Made by a program: the position numbers and the translations under genes. Positions 11,689-22,254 of a DNA stretch of 64,000 nt are shown here, one piece after another (position 1 is the first letter of the stretch; each line of letters opens with the position of its first letter). The notes below the pieces were generated by a model. That model made no database searches, was not told the origin of the DNA, and was given only the letters and a program-made list of their open reading frames with translations. The stretch lies in the NCBI GenBank assembly GCA_914767715.1, contig OU612068.1, positions 34,534,001 through 34,598,000 on the forward strand, in the 5' to 3' direction. This DNA comes from Membranipora membranacea. Taxonomy: Eukaryota > Bryozoa > Gymnolaemata > Cheilostomatida > Membraniporidae.

Positions 11689-12060
11689 GTGGCCGGTCCA
11701 CCACAAATCTTTACGTTAAAGGTCCATCCACTCATGACAAATATCCATTTCACATTATATCAATGTCAAAGCTCGGCAGTCACAAACCAATCCTGTTGCA
11801 AATTTTGCAACCAGATGGCTTCATGGCAGATGTCAATTGTAAAACAGACCCATCCGGATGGCTATTTGGCAACCGTTGGACACCAAATAGGCGTCCTGAT
11901 GGGTTTCTTTCACAGCAAACTCCACCGTAACAAAACCCATCTCTGTCTAAAGTGCATTTGCATCTGTTACAAGCCAATCCTGTCCCATGAATTTTATGTC
12001 CGGTAGCGTTAAAAGCAACCGGAAGCCTATTTGTCCGTTGGGCAACCGACGGCTGCCAAA
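11689..12060 (+). repeat. CCATCCGGATGG-type dispersed repeat, copy C
   Basis: Same module order as the copy at 7733-7945: GGTCCATCCACTCATGACAAA, CCATTTCAC..TATATCAATG, CCCATCCGGATGGCTATTTGGCAACC. It is extended to the right by further CCCATC modules and GCCTATTTGTCCGTTGGGCAACCG. The 105-codon open frame here is part of the repeat, not a gene. Confidence 0.7.
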
Positions 12061-12149
12061 TAGTAGGTTCTCATCGCAGAATAGCTATCAAAGTCCGAGA
12101 AGACAAATTTAGCATATTGTTTATACCTGGTTCTGGAAGTAGTTCATTG

Positions 12150-12770
12150 TGTTATGCGATTTTATCTCTGTTCGAACTCCACTGTTTTTGATGGCTATTG
12201 CACATTTGTCTCTAAGCGATCAACTTGCACTTCCAGTATGCCCGTTCATGTCTCCGGCCAAGATAAGCACATCTGCAGCACCGCAACAAACTGTCCAAAA
12301 TCTGTCTTTGGCCTCCTCGTCACAGTCTTGCTGTTCGCATAGGCAGAAACGATGTTATAGGTCTGCCTTTTGGTCACCAAGTTCAAATTGATAATCCCCT
12401 CAGATTACCTGGTTACATGACTCATCCCACACCATTCCTTGGTCTTATCCCGCCACTGTTGTACAGCTTGTCGCCATCGTCAATGTATCTTGCCTTTCCT
12501 CCAGGCCTTTCTCCTCCCATCTGGTCTCCTGTAGGCATATGTTACGCCTCACCATCGTATCAGCTATCTCTCTACTCTTATTTGTGAGTGTAGCAATGTT
12601 TAGGGCCGCTAGCTTGATAATCGTCTACCTCGCTCGCCTACTTTCCACAAGGTCCCCAACAAGGGAGATGCCTTGGCATAGTCTGGTTCTCTCTGGTTTT
12701 ATTACAGTCTGTGGCATAGTTTTTCCGGCCGGATGCTCTGCCTGTCGTTGAACCCGTCTCTATCCAGGAT
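12150..12770 (-). pseudogene. Non-LTR retrotransposon endonuclease (EEP) remnant
   Basis: Reading the minus strand: an N-terminal block LTNKSREIADTMVRRNICLQETRW (exonuclease-endonuclease-phosphatase fold, catalytic Glu in QETRW), a KLYNSGG block, YNIVSAYAN, then after a frameshift DEEAKDRFWTV and LILAGDMNGHTGS (catalytic D-x-N). These are the AP-endonuclease motifs of LINE ORF2 and of LINE-derived craniofacial-development-protein-2-like genes. Frameshifts and stops make it a relic. The reverse transcriptase part is missing. Confidence 0.8.
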
Positions 12771-12779
12771 TGGGACTGG

Positions 12780-13940
12780 CTGAGTCTGGCACCGGATTGT
12801 ACATTCCTCAAGCAAATTTTTCATAATATCATAATATCTACAAAACAACCACCTCTATTGCAGAAATAACTGTTGGTCTTGTTCTTGACTTTTTTGCTAG
12901 TTTTCATATTTTATCCTGCCCCCTACCTGTTCCAGCTAAGAATTGGTCACTTGCCATAGCACACCAGGACATGTAGGTATATACATAAAGTACATAATTA
13001 TTTTGCTTTATTTTTATCAGATCCTATGCGGAGAAAATTAGTTGTGCATTTGGCTGCGACTTGAGATGATTTCCACCAATCTACATCAGGTTTGTTAAGT
13101 TATCATGAACGTGAAAAATACCACTTGCCTTTGCCCCATAAGTGAGCCCAGAAGGTACAATATGAGGGTTGAAAAAAAAACAAAGCTGAAAGACATAATG
13201 CATATGGTAATTCGCAGTTGGGCAGTAAAAATATTGACATTGAATGTACATCATATCAACTACCCTTGCGGATAAACTATTTTGGTTCCAAGTTTCAATC
13301 AAGGTAATTTTGTACCGAAAAACATAATTTGTCCTGATTGGGAGGTCTGCATCAACCCATCACCCTATCCCTAATGACAGGATACCAGTGCTAAGATGAG
13401 AAAGTGTCCATCTGTTCATCTTCACACTATTTCAGAGTGACCTACAGTGCTGGTTGGTAAATAGAATTGATATGTACGGGGATGTGAACTATCAGCTGAG
13501 GTGTTGAGCCGCTTGGAGGTAGTGTCCATCATGCCTACCGCGTATCGAGATATGGGTATGTACAAAGGTGTTACTTTCATTTTCATTCCATAAGTACTGT
13601 AACCAAAAAATAGCTTCTCTCTGTGGAAGTGTTTATATTTCTATTTATAGCAATCAGCAAATTTTTTTCCCCAGAAAGAAAGTATTTTTACAATCACAAT
13701 ACCTAAATTTGTTGTCAGTTGTTATAAGTTTTGATAGCAAGAGGTCCTGGGTTCAATTTCCCCTCTTGTTATGAGAGATCTTCCTGCTCATATCCCATAA
13801 CACGCCGAGCAACATAAACCAACACCAACTGAACTGACTCAAAAGTCGCCACTTCTCTAACGACGACTCTACAACTATACTGTGTGGAACATTCTTAGTC
13901 TACCGACATCAAAGAGGCTGTCTATCAGTAATAAACCTAT
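12780..13940. other. No recognisable feature
   Basis: AT-rich DNA without coding signal. A GGTTCAATTTCC box resembling a pol III B box at about 13750 lies in a short CAAGAGG/CCTCTTG hairpin, but no A box or cloverleaf was found. Confidence 0.5.
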
Positions 13941-13944
13941 GAAG

Positions 13945-14300
13945 ACAAGAAATTTCAAAAGTTGAAACTTGGTGCATGGCCAACAGGCTCACTCTAAATT
14001 ATTCAAAAACGTTCCAAATTATTTTAAAATCGCCAAAAAAGCAAATTGTTTTGGCGGAATATAAAATTGATCTCAGCTGTAAAACACAATTTTTTAGGCA
14101 TTATTCTTGACTCTAATATAACTGATATGAATTACCTCGTGGACCACTGCCGAAAATTCAACCTAATTTTAACATTGATTAGGGCAGCTCTCCCTTATTT
14201 TGATAGCAAAACAATGGTTGACCTGTATTACCGTTGTTTTTACCCACTGGCTTCCTGTCTGGGGGGCAGTGATGACTGCAGCTGGAAGGGGCACTTGTCC
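13945..14300 (+). pseudogene. LINE reverse transcriptase fragment, C-terminal part
   Basis: Encodes KLETWCMANRLTLNYSKT, then FLGIILDSN and VDHCRKFNLILTLIRAALPYFDSKTMVDLYYRCFYP, the conserved palm/thumb end of non-LTR reverse transcriptases. Its wording differs from the 9.3-10.7 kb remnant, so it is a second LINE family or copy. No intact ORF; the upstream catalytic region is absent. Confidence 0.8.
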
Positions 14301-14399
14301 TGTACGTGTGTCTCGTATTTGACCTTCAAGCTTTACAATTGGGCTGTCTACGCCCTAGCGCAGGCTATAAGACTGTCCCTTTGCTTTTGACATGTTTCT

Positions 14400-15290
14400 A
14401 TTGCAATTATCTACAATTTTTGATTAAATCTTTTTTTGCCTTTCTCTGAGTCATACTCAATTGAACTTTATCTATATATGTTATCAATTTTATCTCTAGC
14501 AATAAACACACATGAAAGAAAAAATTGTCTAACAGTCTTCGAGTTAGGGTGTCAATTACCTCTCTGAAATGTGCAGTCTCACACCACTACCCTCCCTCAT
14601 ATCGGACAAGGGATAGAAATACCCATATAGATAATTATGACAAACCTATACACAAAATGACCTAATGACCTAATTTTACACTAGTACCCACTCGGTAGCT
14701 AAAACTACATGCATCTTTAGTGGCTAGTTATTGCATAGCACCTTTAACATGATAATCCCATAATAACCTAATACTAATAGTTATTTTTCTGGCTGCTTTG
14801 CGATGCCAATCAATGTTGCAGCTAGCTTTCTGGATATTGTAATCTTTATTTATTTTTTAGACTGCCATAGAAAGACAGAGCATCTTAAAGAAACTCAGTA
14901 CCATTCACCAGCTACAAGCAAACAAATAACCACACCTACTGAAGCATCAGTGTTGTGATTTAAAAAAAAATTAATGGGCGTTGTAGCCATTTATAATGAT
15001 TTAAGAACGAGGATTTATATTTTGGTCCATTTCCATAATTTTTATATAATCCCCATAGGGGAAAATGGAACTCTATCCTCTGTGCTCCCATAGATCTCGG
15101 CCAAACCTCAAATGTATTTTCCGGTAATTATTTATTCCTCTCCCTGAGAATAAAGCTTAAAATTCATTTTATACGATTATTTTATGGTGTATTTTGATAA
15201 AGTATAACAGCTTCAATACAATGTAATGAGTGATGGATAACCAAAATTTTGTCTTTTTTAAACCAAGGACTAAGCAACTTCCTAATAATA
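14400..15290. other. No recognisable feature
   Basis: AT-rich sequence with no coding signal, splice-linked ORF or repeat structure that I can support. Confidence 0.5.
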
Positions 15291-15294
15291 TGCA

Positions 15295-15726
15295 AGTTGC
15301 GATTGTTATCAATATCCAGCGCGTTTGGTGCTGTTTTGCTCCAGGAATCTGGTAAAGATATCTGGCAACCATTGGAATATGCCTCGCGTAAGATGACTGA
15401 CACTTAGACACGCTCTTCGATGGTAGAGAAGGAAACTCTTGTCATCATGTGGGCAGTTTGACTAGTATATGATAGGTCGAAAGTTTGAAGTTGAAACGGT
15501 CCATAAACCCTTGGTACAAATTCTAGGTGGTAAAGATCTGAGTGATCTACCACCGAGGTTCAAAATGAGGATAATGAGGTATGGATATAAAAATTTTGGT
15601 GTTAAGATGTTTGTTGCCGATAGTTTGAGCCAAGCTTCTTTCAGATTGTCTGCTCAACAACCCGTAGCAGACAACTCCAATTTGTACTTCAAGAGACATT
15701 CTGATGCGTTAAAAGTGCTCAGATAG
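15295..15726 (+). pseudogene. Ty3/Gypsy-type RNase H fragment
   Basis: On the plus strand the order of blocks is the RNase H domain of Gypsy pol: SSAFGAVLLQE, QPLEYASRKMTDT (then a stop), MVEKETLVIMWAV, FEVETVHKPLVQILGGKDL, LPPRFKMRIMRY and MFVADSLSQASF. The ADSLS motif normally marks the end of RNase H before integrase. At least two in-frame stops; reverse transcriptase, integrase and LTRs are not present. A 5'- and 3'-truncated relic. Confidence 0.85.
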
Positions 15727-15729
15727 CTG

Positions 15730-17450
15730 TATATGCAAGTTTGAGGCATCACATCATCAAATTCCTTACAAACATTATCAAACCAAAGTGAATAGTTGTA
15801 ATGTGATGCCACAAACTCGCACTTGCAGCCATCTAAGGAGTAAGAACCTAAATTATGTTCGGGTATACATAAAAAAGTATCATGTGAAATTGCTTTTATA
15901 AACATAGTTTTGGCAATCAGACATTACATGTATTTCGTCTGCCGCATTATGGGCATTGATTTTTGCTTGTTGAGATATTATAGAAGAACTACTGATCTTT
16001 CAATTCCAACATAGCTCACCATGTCGTAAAATACAACCTCATTAAATGACAATTGATATCTGAAACCTGGGAACTTGAATTGTTTTTCATATTATGTATG
16101 TTAATGATGGCCTTCTCCAATGGATTTGCCCCGGTTTTGGAGCACCTCTACAACATCAAAAAATATACTACATCAGGGTATTATGTTATATTCGCTGCAG
16201 GGTGCCAAAGTATAGCGTTATGTGGTCTAGAAAAAATTGAGAGAAATTGAATTGAATTCAATGCACTTCACTGTGCAATCAAAATGGTTTTGACGCCACC
16301 ACCAGCATCATTTGCGACGCAGCAAACAGCAGAGTTGTCGAGTTAAGTAGGTGATACTGTTTACCTGAAATGACCCTTGCAAAAAATCTTCATGTATTAA
16401 AATGAGCAACCAGATACACTACTCCAGCTTGAGCTTCTTGAAGACCTGTTCATGGTTTCGTTCGATCCAATGAGTAGATTTGATTCTTGCAATTTTAGCG
16501 TTGTTCTAGTATCGCGTTTGATTTTTATTAGTTTCTTTGATCTTGAAATCTACAAATACACTCACACCAGTACCTTGTGATTCAAATTGATATGATAAGT
16601 TATACCATGGTTCTATAATCAAATGACGATTGGTAAATGATACATCTTCAACTTGGCAACTTTTTCAGCTAGTGTTGCTGAATCTATTGATTGCAGAGAT
16701 CATCATAAATAGAGTTTCTACTTCCAAAAATGATCTAATTTTCAATATACACGCCTCCGTATATTTAAAATTAAACAATAAAATGAAACAGATCAGAGCA
16801 AAAATCGGCAGCAACAATGTTTCCTTCATGTCAAGCAAGTTCATATTCAAACAAGAAAAGAAATGTAGGGGCGCTCATATCAGGTTCCTTGACCAGAAAG
16901 CTCACCATCAAGGTTGCGCTGTCAGCTGTCTCTTTCAAGCAGATTGTCTTAGTTTAATTGTGCCCTGTCAATAATTACTGCAATTACATGCATACTTTTA
17001 ACATAGAGCTCGCCTGTCGTAAATTCATGATCACACTGTTTGGACAATTCCAACAGTAAACGGGGATGATGTTGTTATGATATAAAAAATACAGATCCGC
17101 AGCACTAGTACTCATGAGTTTGGTCTTGTCAGGTTCTAGATTTTTCAGTTCACCAACTCAACATGTAACTACCCCCAATAGCTGTGACATCTGTAGGGGT
17201 AACAGTATATTGTTAACAGTGATAACATGGTAAATCTGAAAACATTCCGCATATTCATTACCATGTTGACTGATATAAACAAGGTGCCCCTCCTCAATAT
17301 TTAATTTATATCTCAAAAACTTAATAAACATAATTCCTACATCTCAACTTTTGGTAACCTATCACATTCATTCATAAACATGATCTAGGGAAACCCAATT
17401 AGTCCATCGTTGTAGAGTTAAGTTTCATATAAATACTATGTGTATATATA
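15730..17450. other. No recognisable feature
   Basis: Several short open frames up to 114 codons occur, but composition and lack of splice context give no support for genes. Confidence 0.45.
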
Positions 17451-17452
17451 TC

Positions 17453-17454
<2 letters not shown>

Positions 17455-17486
<32 letters not shown>
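17455..17486. repeat. (TA)n microsatellite
   Basis: Uninterrupted TA dinucleotide run of about 15 units. Confidence 0.95.
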
Positions 17487-17489
<3 letters not shown>

Positions 17490-18625
17490 TACAAATCTAT
17501 AACAGAGGAACATGTATGGTCCTTGAATCATTCCGCTCCTAACTGATAAGGGGCCAAAACTCTGAATTCAAAACATGGGAAAAAGTGTAGATTGATTTTA
17601 TCGATTAAATACGTTTTCACTGTTCAATTATATTGGATCAGTTTTTACCCAGTTCAGAATATGTGTGAACTGGTTACCTTATTTCCAAACAGTCTCATGA
17701 CATTTTTTATGTACTTAGGAATAGAAGCGAGACAATTTTTTGCAGGTGATTTTTAGAGTGGCTGAGCTACATTAGAGAGTGTGCCTATCTCTGAAACCTT
17801 TCTCTCAGAGACTATGATAACACAAACTGTTGATTTAGTGTTTGAAAACTCATTGATTATACTATTATAATTGCAGTCACATCAAAAAACATCAAATGTT
17901 AGATGGAACTTTTCCTGTTTCACTGCTTAACAATATAATAATTGTGTACCATCTTTTCGCCTGCAAAAAGAGGCATTTTACCGCTTAAGTCACTAAAGTT
18001 GACAAGCTATTCATAATAATTCTAAGCTAGATTTTTCATTTAACTCAGTGATAAGTATCAATGAAAACGATTTATATTGATAATGTTGAATGTTGAATGT
18101 CTAGTAATCAAAAATTTTTACGAGTGTTTTTAATAATGAATTTTTATTATTATAATTATCAGCTAGTTGTCTATCCATGGAGAGAGAGGAGACAACTGGT
18201 GTTTGATTAAAAAGCATTAAAATCGCTATCTGATTATTCCGCCTGTAACATGTCAAATTGCAAGTCATATTGCTTTTTGGATGATGGAACCATATTCTGA
18301 ATGGACAATTTGGAAACGAATTTGTCTAAATTGAAAGACTTAAGGAGCGAGGATTTTGAGCAACGTTTGTTTGTCAGGATTTTTCTAAAAAGGCTTCACC
18401 ACTCGGCAGCAACAGCCGGCATAACGATAACCAGCGTGAAATTATCAGATCCGTATTTCAACAGAACTTTGCCGTTCGATATGCTGTCCAACTGTTAGTT
18501 TCAACTGTGTCCCCAATCTTATAAAAAATATCATATTAGAGAGTTTGATGGTGCAGGCAGTGTTGCGTACTAAATGCATTTTAAGTACTCAGTTCCATTA
18601 AACACTCATACAACTTCCTGAGGTG
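17490..18625. other. No recognisable feature
   Basis: AT-rich. A 65-codon ORF at 18301-18498 has fairly even composition but no recognisable domain and no flanking splice sites that link it to other exons. Confidence 0.4.
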
Positions 18626-18630
18626 CAATG

Positions 18631-18740
18631 GGTGTTATAAGACCTGTGGCAGGTGCTGTATGGAACACAACAAAACTGTATAGGCCTTGAGTGCTGTAAG
18701 ACGTGTCCCATACAGCACAGGCCACACGTCTTACAACACC
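18631..18740. repeat. Foldback element with ~34-bp arms
   Basis: GGTGTTATAAGACCTGTGGC..GCTGTATGG (18631-18664) pairs with CCATACAGCAC..GGCCACACGTCTTACAACACC (18706-18740). The loop contains a further GTGCTGTAAGACGTGT module. Confidence 0.75.
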
Positions 18741-19066
18741 TGTTGCCAGCGCCTGTTTTTAATGCCCATTCAGAACAGCATAAATTTTTGTAATGCAAAT
18801 TCCATCGGTTATTAAAAATGGCGTGATGCTAACTTTTGTCAAGGTTGATAAATCCCATGAGAAGATAAGGCATATTGCCAAACCTAACTTAAATGGTTGA
18901 GCTCAAGTGTATTACCAACTCATTGGTTCATTGATAACAGTTGGGTTTTGCTATGATTCCCACTCTCCCTGTATTCTCTTTTTTATTATAGGGAGTTGCC
19001 TTTTTTTGGAGTTATCAAGTATCAGTTGGGGCGAAACATAATATGGGCATTGAGTATAGGCAGGAG

Positions 19067-19147
19067 CAGCGGACTAAAGACCCAAAAATCAGCGGAACAT
19101 AGACCCATACGGAACATAGATCCGAACGGAACATAGACCTGCACCCG
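19067..19147 (+). repeat. GGAACATAGACC-type dispersed repeat, copy 2
   Basis: Three CGGAACATAGAYC modules spaced about 18 bp, beginning CAGCGGACTA and ending GCACCCG; the reverse complement of the arrangement at 8410-8485. Confidence 0.75.
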
Positions 19148-19411
19148 ATTTTTCAATCTTGGTGGTGATTTTTTCAAAATATTTGGACTGCTACTTTTGG
19201 TATCTTTCACTATTGTAGTACTCGTTGATGGATAAATATGTGGTGAGAACCGAGAGAGAAAAATATCAAAAGAAGAAGGACCAACCACGAGTAAAAGAGC
19301 TGAAACAGACAACAATATTTGATCTGAAGGTTAGTGAGTGTGGCTTGTGTCAAGACTGGTATTTATTATATATATATGTGTCAGAGGACTTCTAAGTCTT
19401 ATCTCTTCTTA

Positions 19412-19763
19412 GTCTAGCCAGGAGAACCAGCCCTTCCTTTGGTCTAGCCTAAAAGTAATAGTATAACAATGTTATGGGTATTACTCATTGGTAGAAGGAG
19501 AGGTATACACCCGAGGGTGCTGGGGGCTGGAACCATAATACCCCGAGGCATCTGGAGTTACAAGCATGTCCAGTATCAACCACCCCCTTTCCCTGGGGTG
19601 GTTTATACTGGACATGCTTGTAACTCCAGATGCCTATTATGGTTCCAGCCCCCAGCACCCTCGGGTGTATACCTCTCCTTGTACCAATGAGTAATACCCA
19701 TACCATTGTTATACTATTACTTTTAGGCTAGACCAAAGGAAGGGCTGGTTCTCCTGGCTAGAC
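19412..19763. repeat. 352-bp near-perfect palindrome derived from a SINE family
   Basis: The left arm (from GTCTAGCCAGGAGAACC at 19412) and right arm (to GGTTCTCCTGGCTAGAC at 19763) are inverse copies of about 175 bp, differing by an 8-bp indel (CCCCGAGG) and a few substitutions, with almost no spacer at about 19588. Arm modules (GGGTGCTGGGGGCTGGAAC, GGCATCTGGAGTTACAAGC, GGGTATTACTCATTGGTA) also occur in the SINE copies at 19766-19955 and 20706-20862. Confidence 0.9.
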
Positions 19764-19765
19764 AG

Positions 19766-19955
19766 TATCAACCACCCCAGGGAAAGGGGGGGGGTTGATA
19801 CTGGACATGCTTGTAACTCCAGATGCCTATGGCTGGAACAATCAACAATGAAAGCTCCCCCAGTGGGGCTCGAACCCACAACTCCTGTGGCACTAATCGC
19901 CTGGCAGTGAATAGCAAGCGCGCTAACCGATTGCGCCATCTCACCATCCCCAAAA
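19766..19955 (-). mobile_element. tRNA-derived SINE, copy 1
   Basis: Reading the minus strand: a tRNA-like head TGGCGCAATCGGTTAGCGCG (A-box/D-arm region) at about 19940-19918 and GGTTCGAGCCC (perfect B box) near 19875, then a non-tRNA body GATTGTTCCAGCC..GGCATCTGGAGTTACAAGC. The head-box spacing is longer than in an intronless tRNA, as in tRNA-Ile(UAU) genes with an intron, whose D-arm wording it matches. Acceptor-stem pairing is lost, so it is not a tRNA gene. Short open frames across it are artefacts. Confidence 0.85.
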
Positions 19956-20139
19956 AAGAATGGGTCGATGGCGCTAAGTAGATAGCCCGCTATTCGCTAC
20001 TCGGAGTTGTGTTCTCTCATCCCACAGCACATTCCAATCCACCATTGCCACCCTATGAAACACAGCGTACGTGTTAGGGTTATTGGCCTTACATGGCCCA
20101 TCGCTGGGACCCCTTGTAGTAGGTTTAGCTGTTTCCAGC

Positions 20140-20185
20140 TTGTCAGCATGTCTTTCCATGCTGTCAGCATGTCTTTCCATGAGTC
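20140..20185. repeat. Short direct duplication
   Basis: TGTCAGCATGTCTTTCCATG is repeated in tandem just right of the SINE. No function inferred. Confidence 0.8.
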
Positions 20186-20209
20186 AGTCGATAGACAAGT
20201 ACACAGGAG

Positions 20210-20705
20210 AGATTAGATTAGATTTTATTGATACATCCGTTATCAATTATGATAGTGTGGAATGTGTACAATGCGTAAAAAAAATACTAAGAGCGGTGAT
20301 TGTTGAAATATGTCATAAAAAAGGAAAAACGATTTGGCACGCTTTTGTGTTCTACATTTCTTAGGTCTAAAAATGGTATTATTGCGAGAGGAAACCCTAC
20401 TAAAATTTCTTGGTATTCGATTATAAAGTGGATGGGTCGGATCATCATCTATTCGTAAAAAATGGCACTTCGAGAGTTCAAAAATAAAATCATATACGGT
20501 GGGCAAAGCTAAACCTTGTAATCTCTCACTATAACTAAGATCAGGTAAAATCATCCTGCTAGCTGATCACTGTATTCTTTCTAATCTATCCCTGTCTTGA
20601 TCAGATAACATAAAAAACCAAGCAGGGGAGGCATACGTGATTAGGGATCGGATGTTGGCACAGTAGTATCGTTTAAGTCCTTCTCTATTCATACCAAGGA
20701 CTTTC
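20210..20705 (-). pseudogene. LINE 3' end with reverse transcriptase C-terminus
   Basis: On the minus strand: LKVLGMNREGLKRYYCANIRSLITYASPAWF..LERIQ, then ILPDLSYSERLQGLALPTVYDFIFEL.. and RIPRNFSRVSSRNNTIFRPKKCRTQKRAKSFF, the C-terminal tail of CR1/Rex-like LINE ORF2 proteins. It ends with AATAAAATCTAATCTAATCTC, a short (TCTAA)n 3' tail typical of LINE ends. Frameshifts are present. Its 5' end meets SINE copy 2 at about 20706. Confidence 0.82.
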
Positions 20706-20862
20706 AGTTGGCGTAACAGAGGGTGCTGGGGGCTGGAACAATCAACAATGAAAACTTCCCCAGTGGGGCTCGAACTCACAACTCCTGCGGCACTAATCGC
20801 CTGGCAGTGAATAGCAAGCGCGCTAACCATGGTATGGGTATTACTCATTGGTACAACCAGAG
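20706..20862 (-). mobile_element. tRNA-derived SINE, copy 2 (truncated head)
   Basis: Same family as the copy at 19766-19955: body GGGTGCTGGGGGCTGGAAC, B box complement GGGCTCGAACTC, and tRNA head truncated after GCGCGCTAACC at about 20828. There it joins TGGTATGGGTATTACTCATTGG, a module from the outer arm of the 352-bp palindrome. This is a chimeric junction. Confidence 0.82.
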
Positions 20863-21170
20863 GAGAGAGATTACACTACTTGATCAAGCCAGAACAAGAA
20901 AGGACAGAAAAAATGCATGTACTGTAACTGTAGTTATGAAATTATGCTAGGGTTTGCATGGCCACACCAAGACATGCTAGGCCACACCCTTAGAAAAACT
21001 TGCAAGACTCAGACTGAGGGACCTATGATTTATTTTCTATACTGTAGATGCAGTTAGGCCTATACTGGCTTGCTACTTCCTACCATATTTGCACAGCAGT
21101 AATTGCATTTCATCACCTTATGTTCAAAGTAGCAGCTAGCTGCTTATTTAATATGATCATATATCTGCAG

Positions 21171-21312
21171 CGTGTGGTGGTAGTAGAAGATATTAAAAGA
21201 GTAACAGCTCTGCTACAGATAGAGGACCAGGATGCTGATGTTATTCTAGAGCAGCTAGACAAGCTAGCAGAGAAGATTCCTTCTAGAGAGGTACTGGAAG
21301 AAACTGGGCTAG
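21171..21312 (+). CDS. TCEANC2: TCEANC2-like, exon with LW-domain helices 1-3
   Basis: Acceptor ATATCTGCAG, donor TAG/GTGAGT. It encodes RVVVVEDIKRVTALL to EETGLG. Met codons upstream of 21171 in the same frame belong to intron sequence, because the protein similarity begins exactly at the acceptor. Confidence 0.85.
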
Positions 21313-22254
21313 GTGAGTAGATACTGAGATTAAACAACTACTATACTTTGTGATGGAATGTACCAGATCAGATTTATTAGAGTTGCGGCAACCTGTTCAT
21401 GTTGTATTCCAGTCCTCAGGGCCGCATTTTTACAAGATCCCCTGTATACCCCTCCTCTTTCATTCATTGTTTGTTGGTCCTTCAACCCCCCATTTATTAA
21501 ATTTTTTGATGGACTCTGTAGGACTAAAACTCAACAAACTTAGAAAGCATGATGATAAAAGCGTATCAGAAAAGGCGACATCACTGTATAAAAAATGGAG
21601 GATGCATTTCAAAGAGCAGCAAGACAAGCCCAAAATAGAAGTTCGGACAGATAATGACACTAAGAAATACAGATCCGCTGGAAGAAAACTCATCGAGGAC
21701 ATACTCAACCCACACAAGGTTTGTAGAGCTTTCCTATAATTTCTACTGTATTAACAAGTGATGTAGCAAGCAACCCGACTCAGAACATCAAACTTGTGTG
21801 ATCAGGTAGAATCGGGTTAGGGTAAGGTAGTCAATTTTTGTATAAACTTGTGAAATAACATTCAGAAGGCAGGCTACTCGTTCCTTAGCTACCTTACATG
21901 TTCATCCTAATGTTACTACACTATAACCATACTATGTTCATACACATATGTAACCATGTACACTGTTTTATCTGAATAAGGTAACTGTGTATTTATCATC
22001 AGCATCATCAAATGTAGCACGTAATCTAACATTTATCACTCAACAGTTCCGATGCTTTTATTTAGGAGGCAACGCTTTTAGCAGAAGCCATTGAGAGATG
22101 TGTGTATGAAACTAACAGCAATGCAGGCCATCCGTACAGGCGACATATGAGAAGTGTAGTTTTCCTGCTCAGACACAATGCTGGCATCAAAGTTAAGCTA
22201 CTGGATAAAAAGGTGACAGTACCCGAATTGTGCAAAATGAAAAGCAAAACTTAA
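21171..22254 (+). CDS. TCEANC2: TCEANC2-like protein (TFIIS N-terminal and central domain), 3 exons, first exon not found
   Basis: Exons 21171-21312, 21522-21718 and 22066-22254 join in phase (0, 1, 0) through GTGAGT and GTTTGT donors and end at TAA 22252-22254. The product opens with RVVVVEDIKR and has the LW/TFIIS-N four-helix unit (IPSREVLEETGLG, NKLRKH, LYKKW) in the first ~80 residues, a linker with IEVRTDND, then a helical stretch YRRHMRSVVFLLRH and VTVPELCKM resembling the start of the TFIIS central domain. The arrangement and abrupt stop match TCEANC2, a small nuclear protein related to elongation factor TFIIS but lacking the zinc ribbon; its biochemical role is not established. The first visible exon starts in phase 0 mid-domain, so an upstream exon with the start codon is missing, probably in the repeat-rich DNA to the left. 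AATAAA at 22468 may be the poly(A) signal. Confidence 0.85.
21522..21718 (+). CDS. TCEANC2: TCEANC2-like, exon with end of LW domain and linker
   Basis: Acceptor GACTCTGTAG, donor AAG/GTTTGT. It encodes LKLNKLRKHDDKSVSEKATS, LYKKW and the basic linker IEVRTDNDTKKYRS. Confidence 0.87.
22066..22254 (+). CDS. TCEANC2: TCEANC2-like, last coding exon
   Basis: Acceptor CTTTTATTTAG. It encodes LLAEAIERCVYE, YRRHMRSVVFLLRHNAGIK and LLDKKVTVPELCKMKSKT, then TAA. Confidence 0.85.
   Translation, partial: EATLLAEAIERCVYETNSNAGHPYRRHMRSVVFLLRHNAGIKVKLLDKKVTVPELCKMKSKT

Noticed and set aside
11689-12006. 105-codon open frame
   Set aside because: Lies wholly in the CCATCCGGATGG-type repeat and is not conserved as a frame in the other copies.
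13730-13790. Possible tRNA gene (GGTTCAATTTCC)
   Set aside because: No A box, acceptor stem or cloverleaf; the motif sits in a short accidental hairpin.
16630-16974. 114-codon open frame, possible gene
   Set aside because: No recognisable domain, low-complexity AT-driven composition and no linked exons.
19709-19953. Open frames of 61-76 codons across the SINE
   Set aside because: They are translations of the tRNA-like SINE head in different frames; the DNA has A and B boxes and is repeated nearby.
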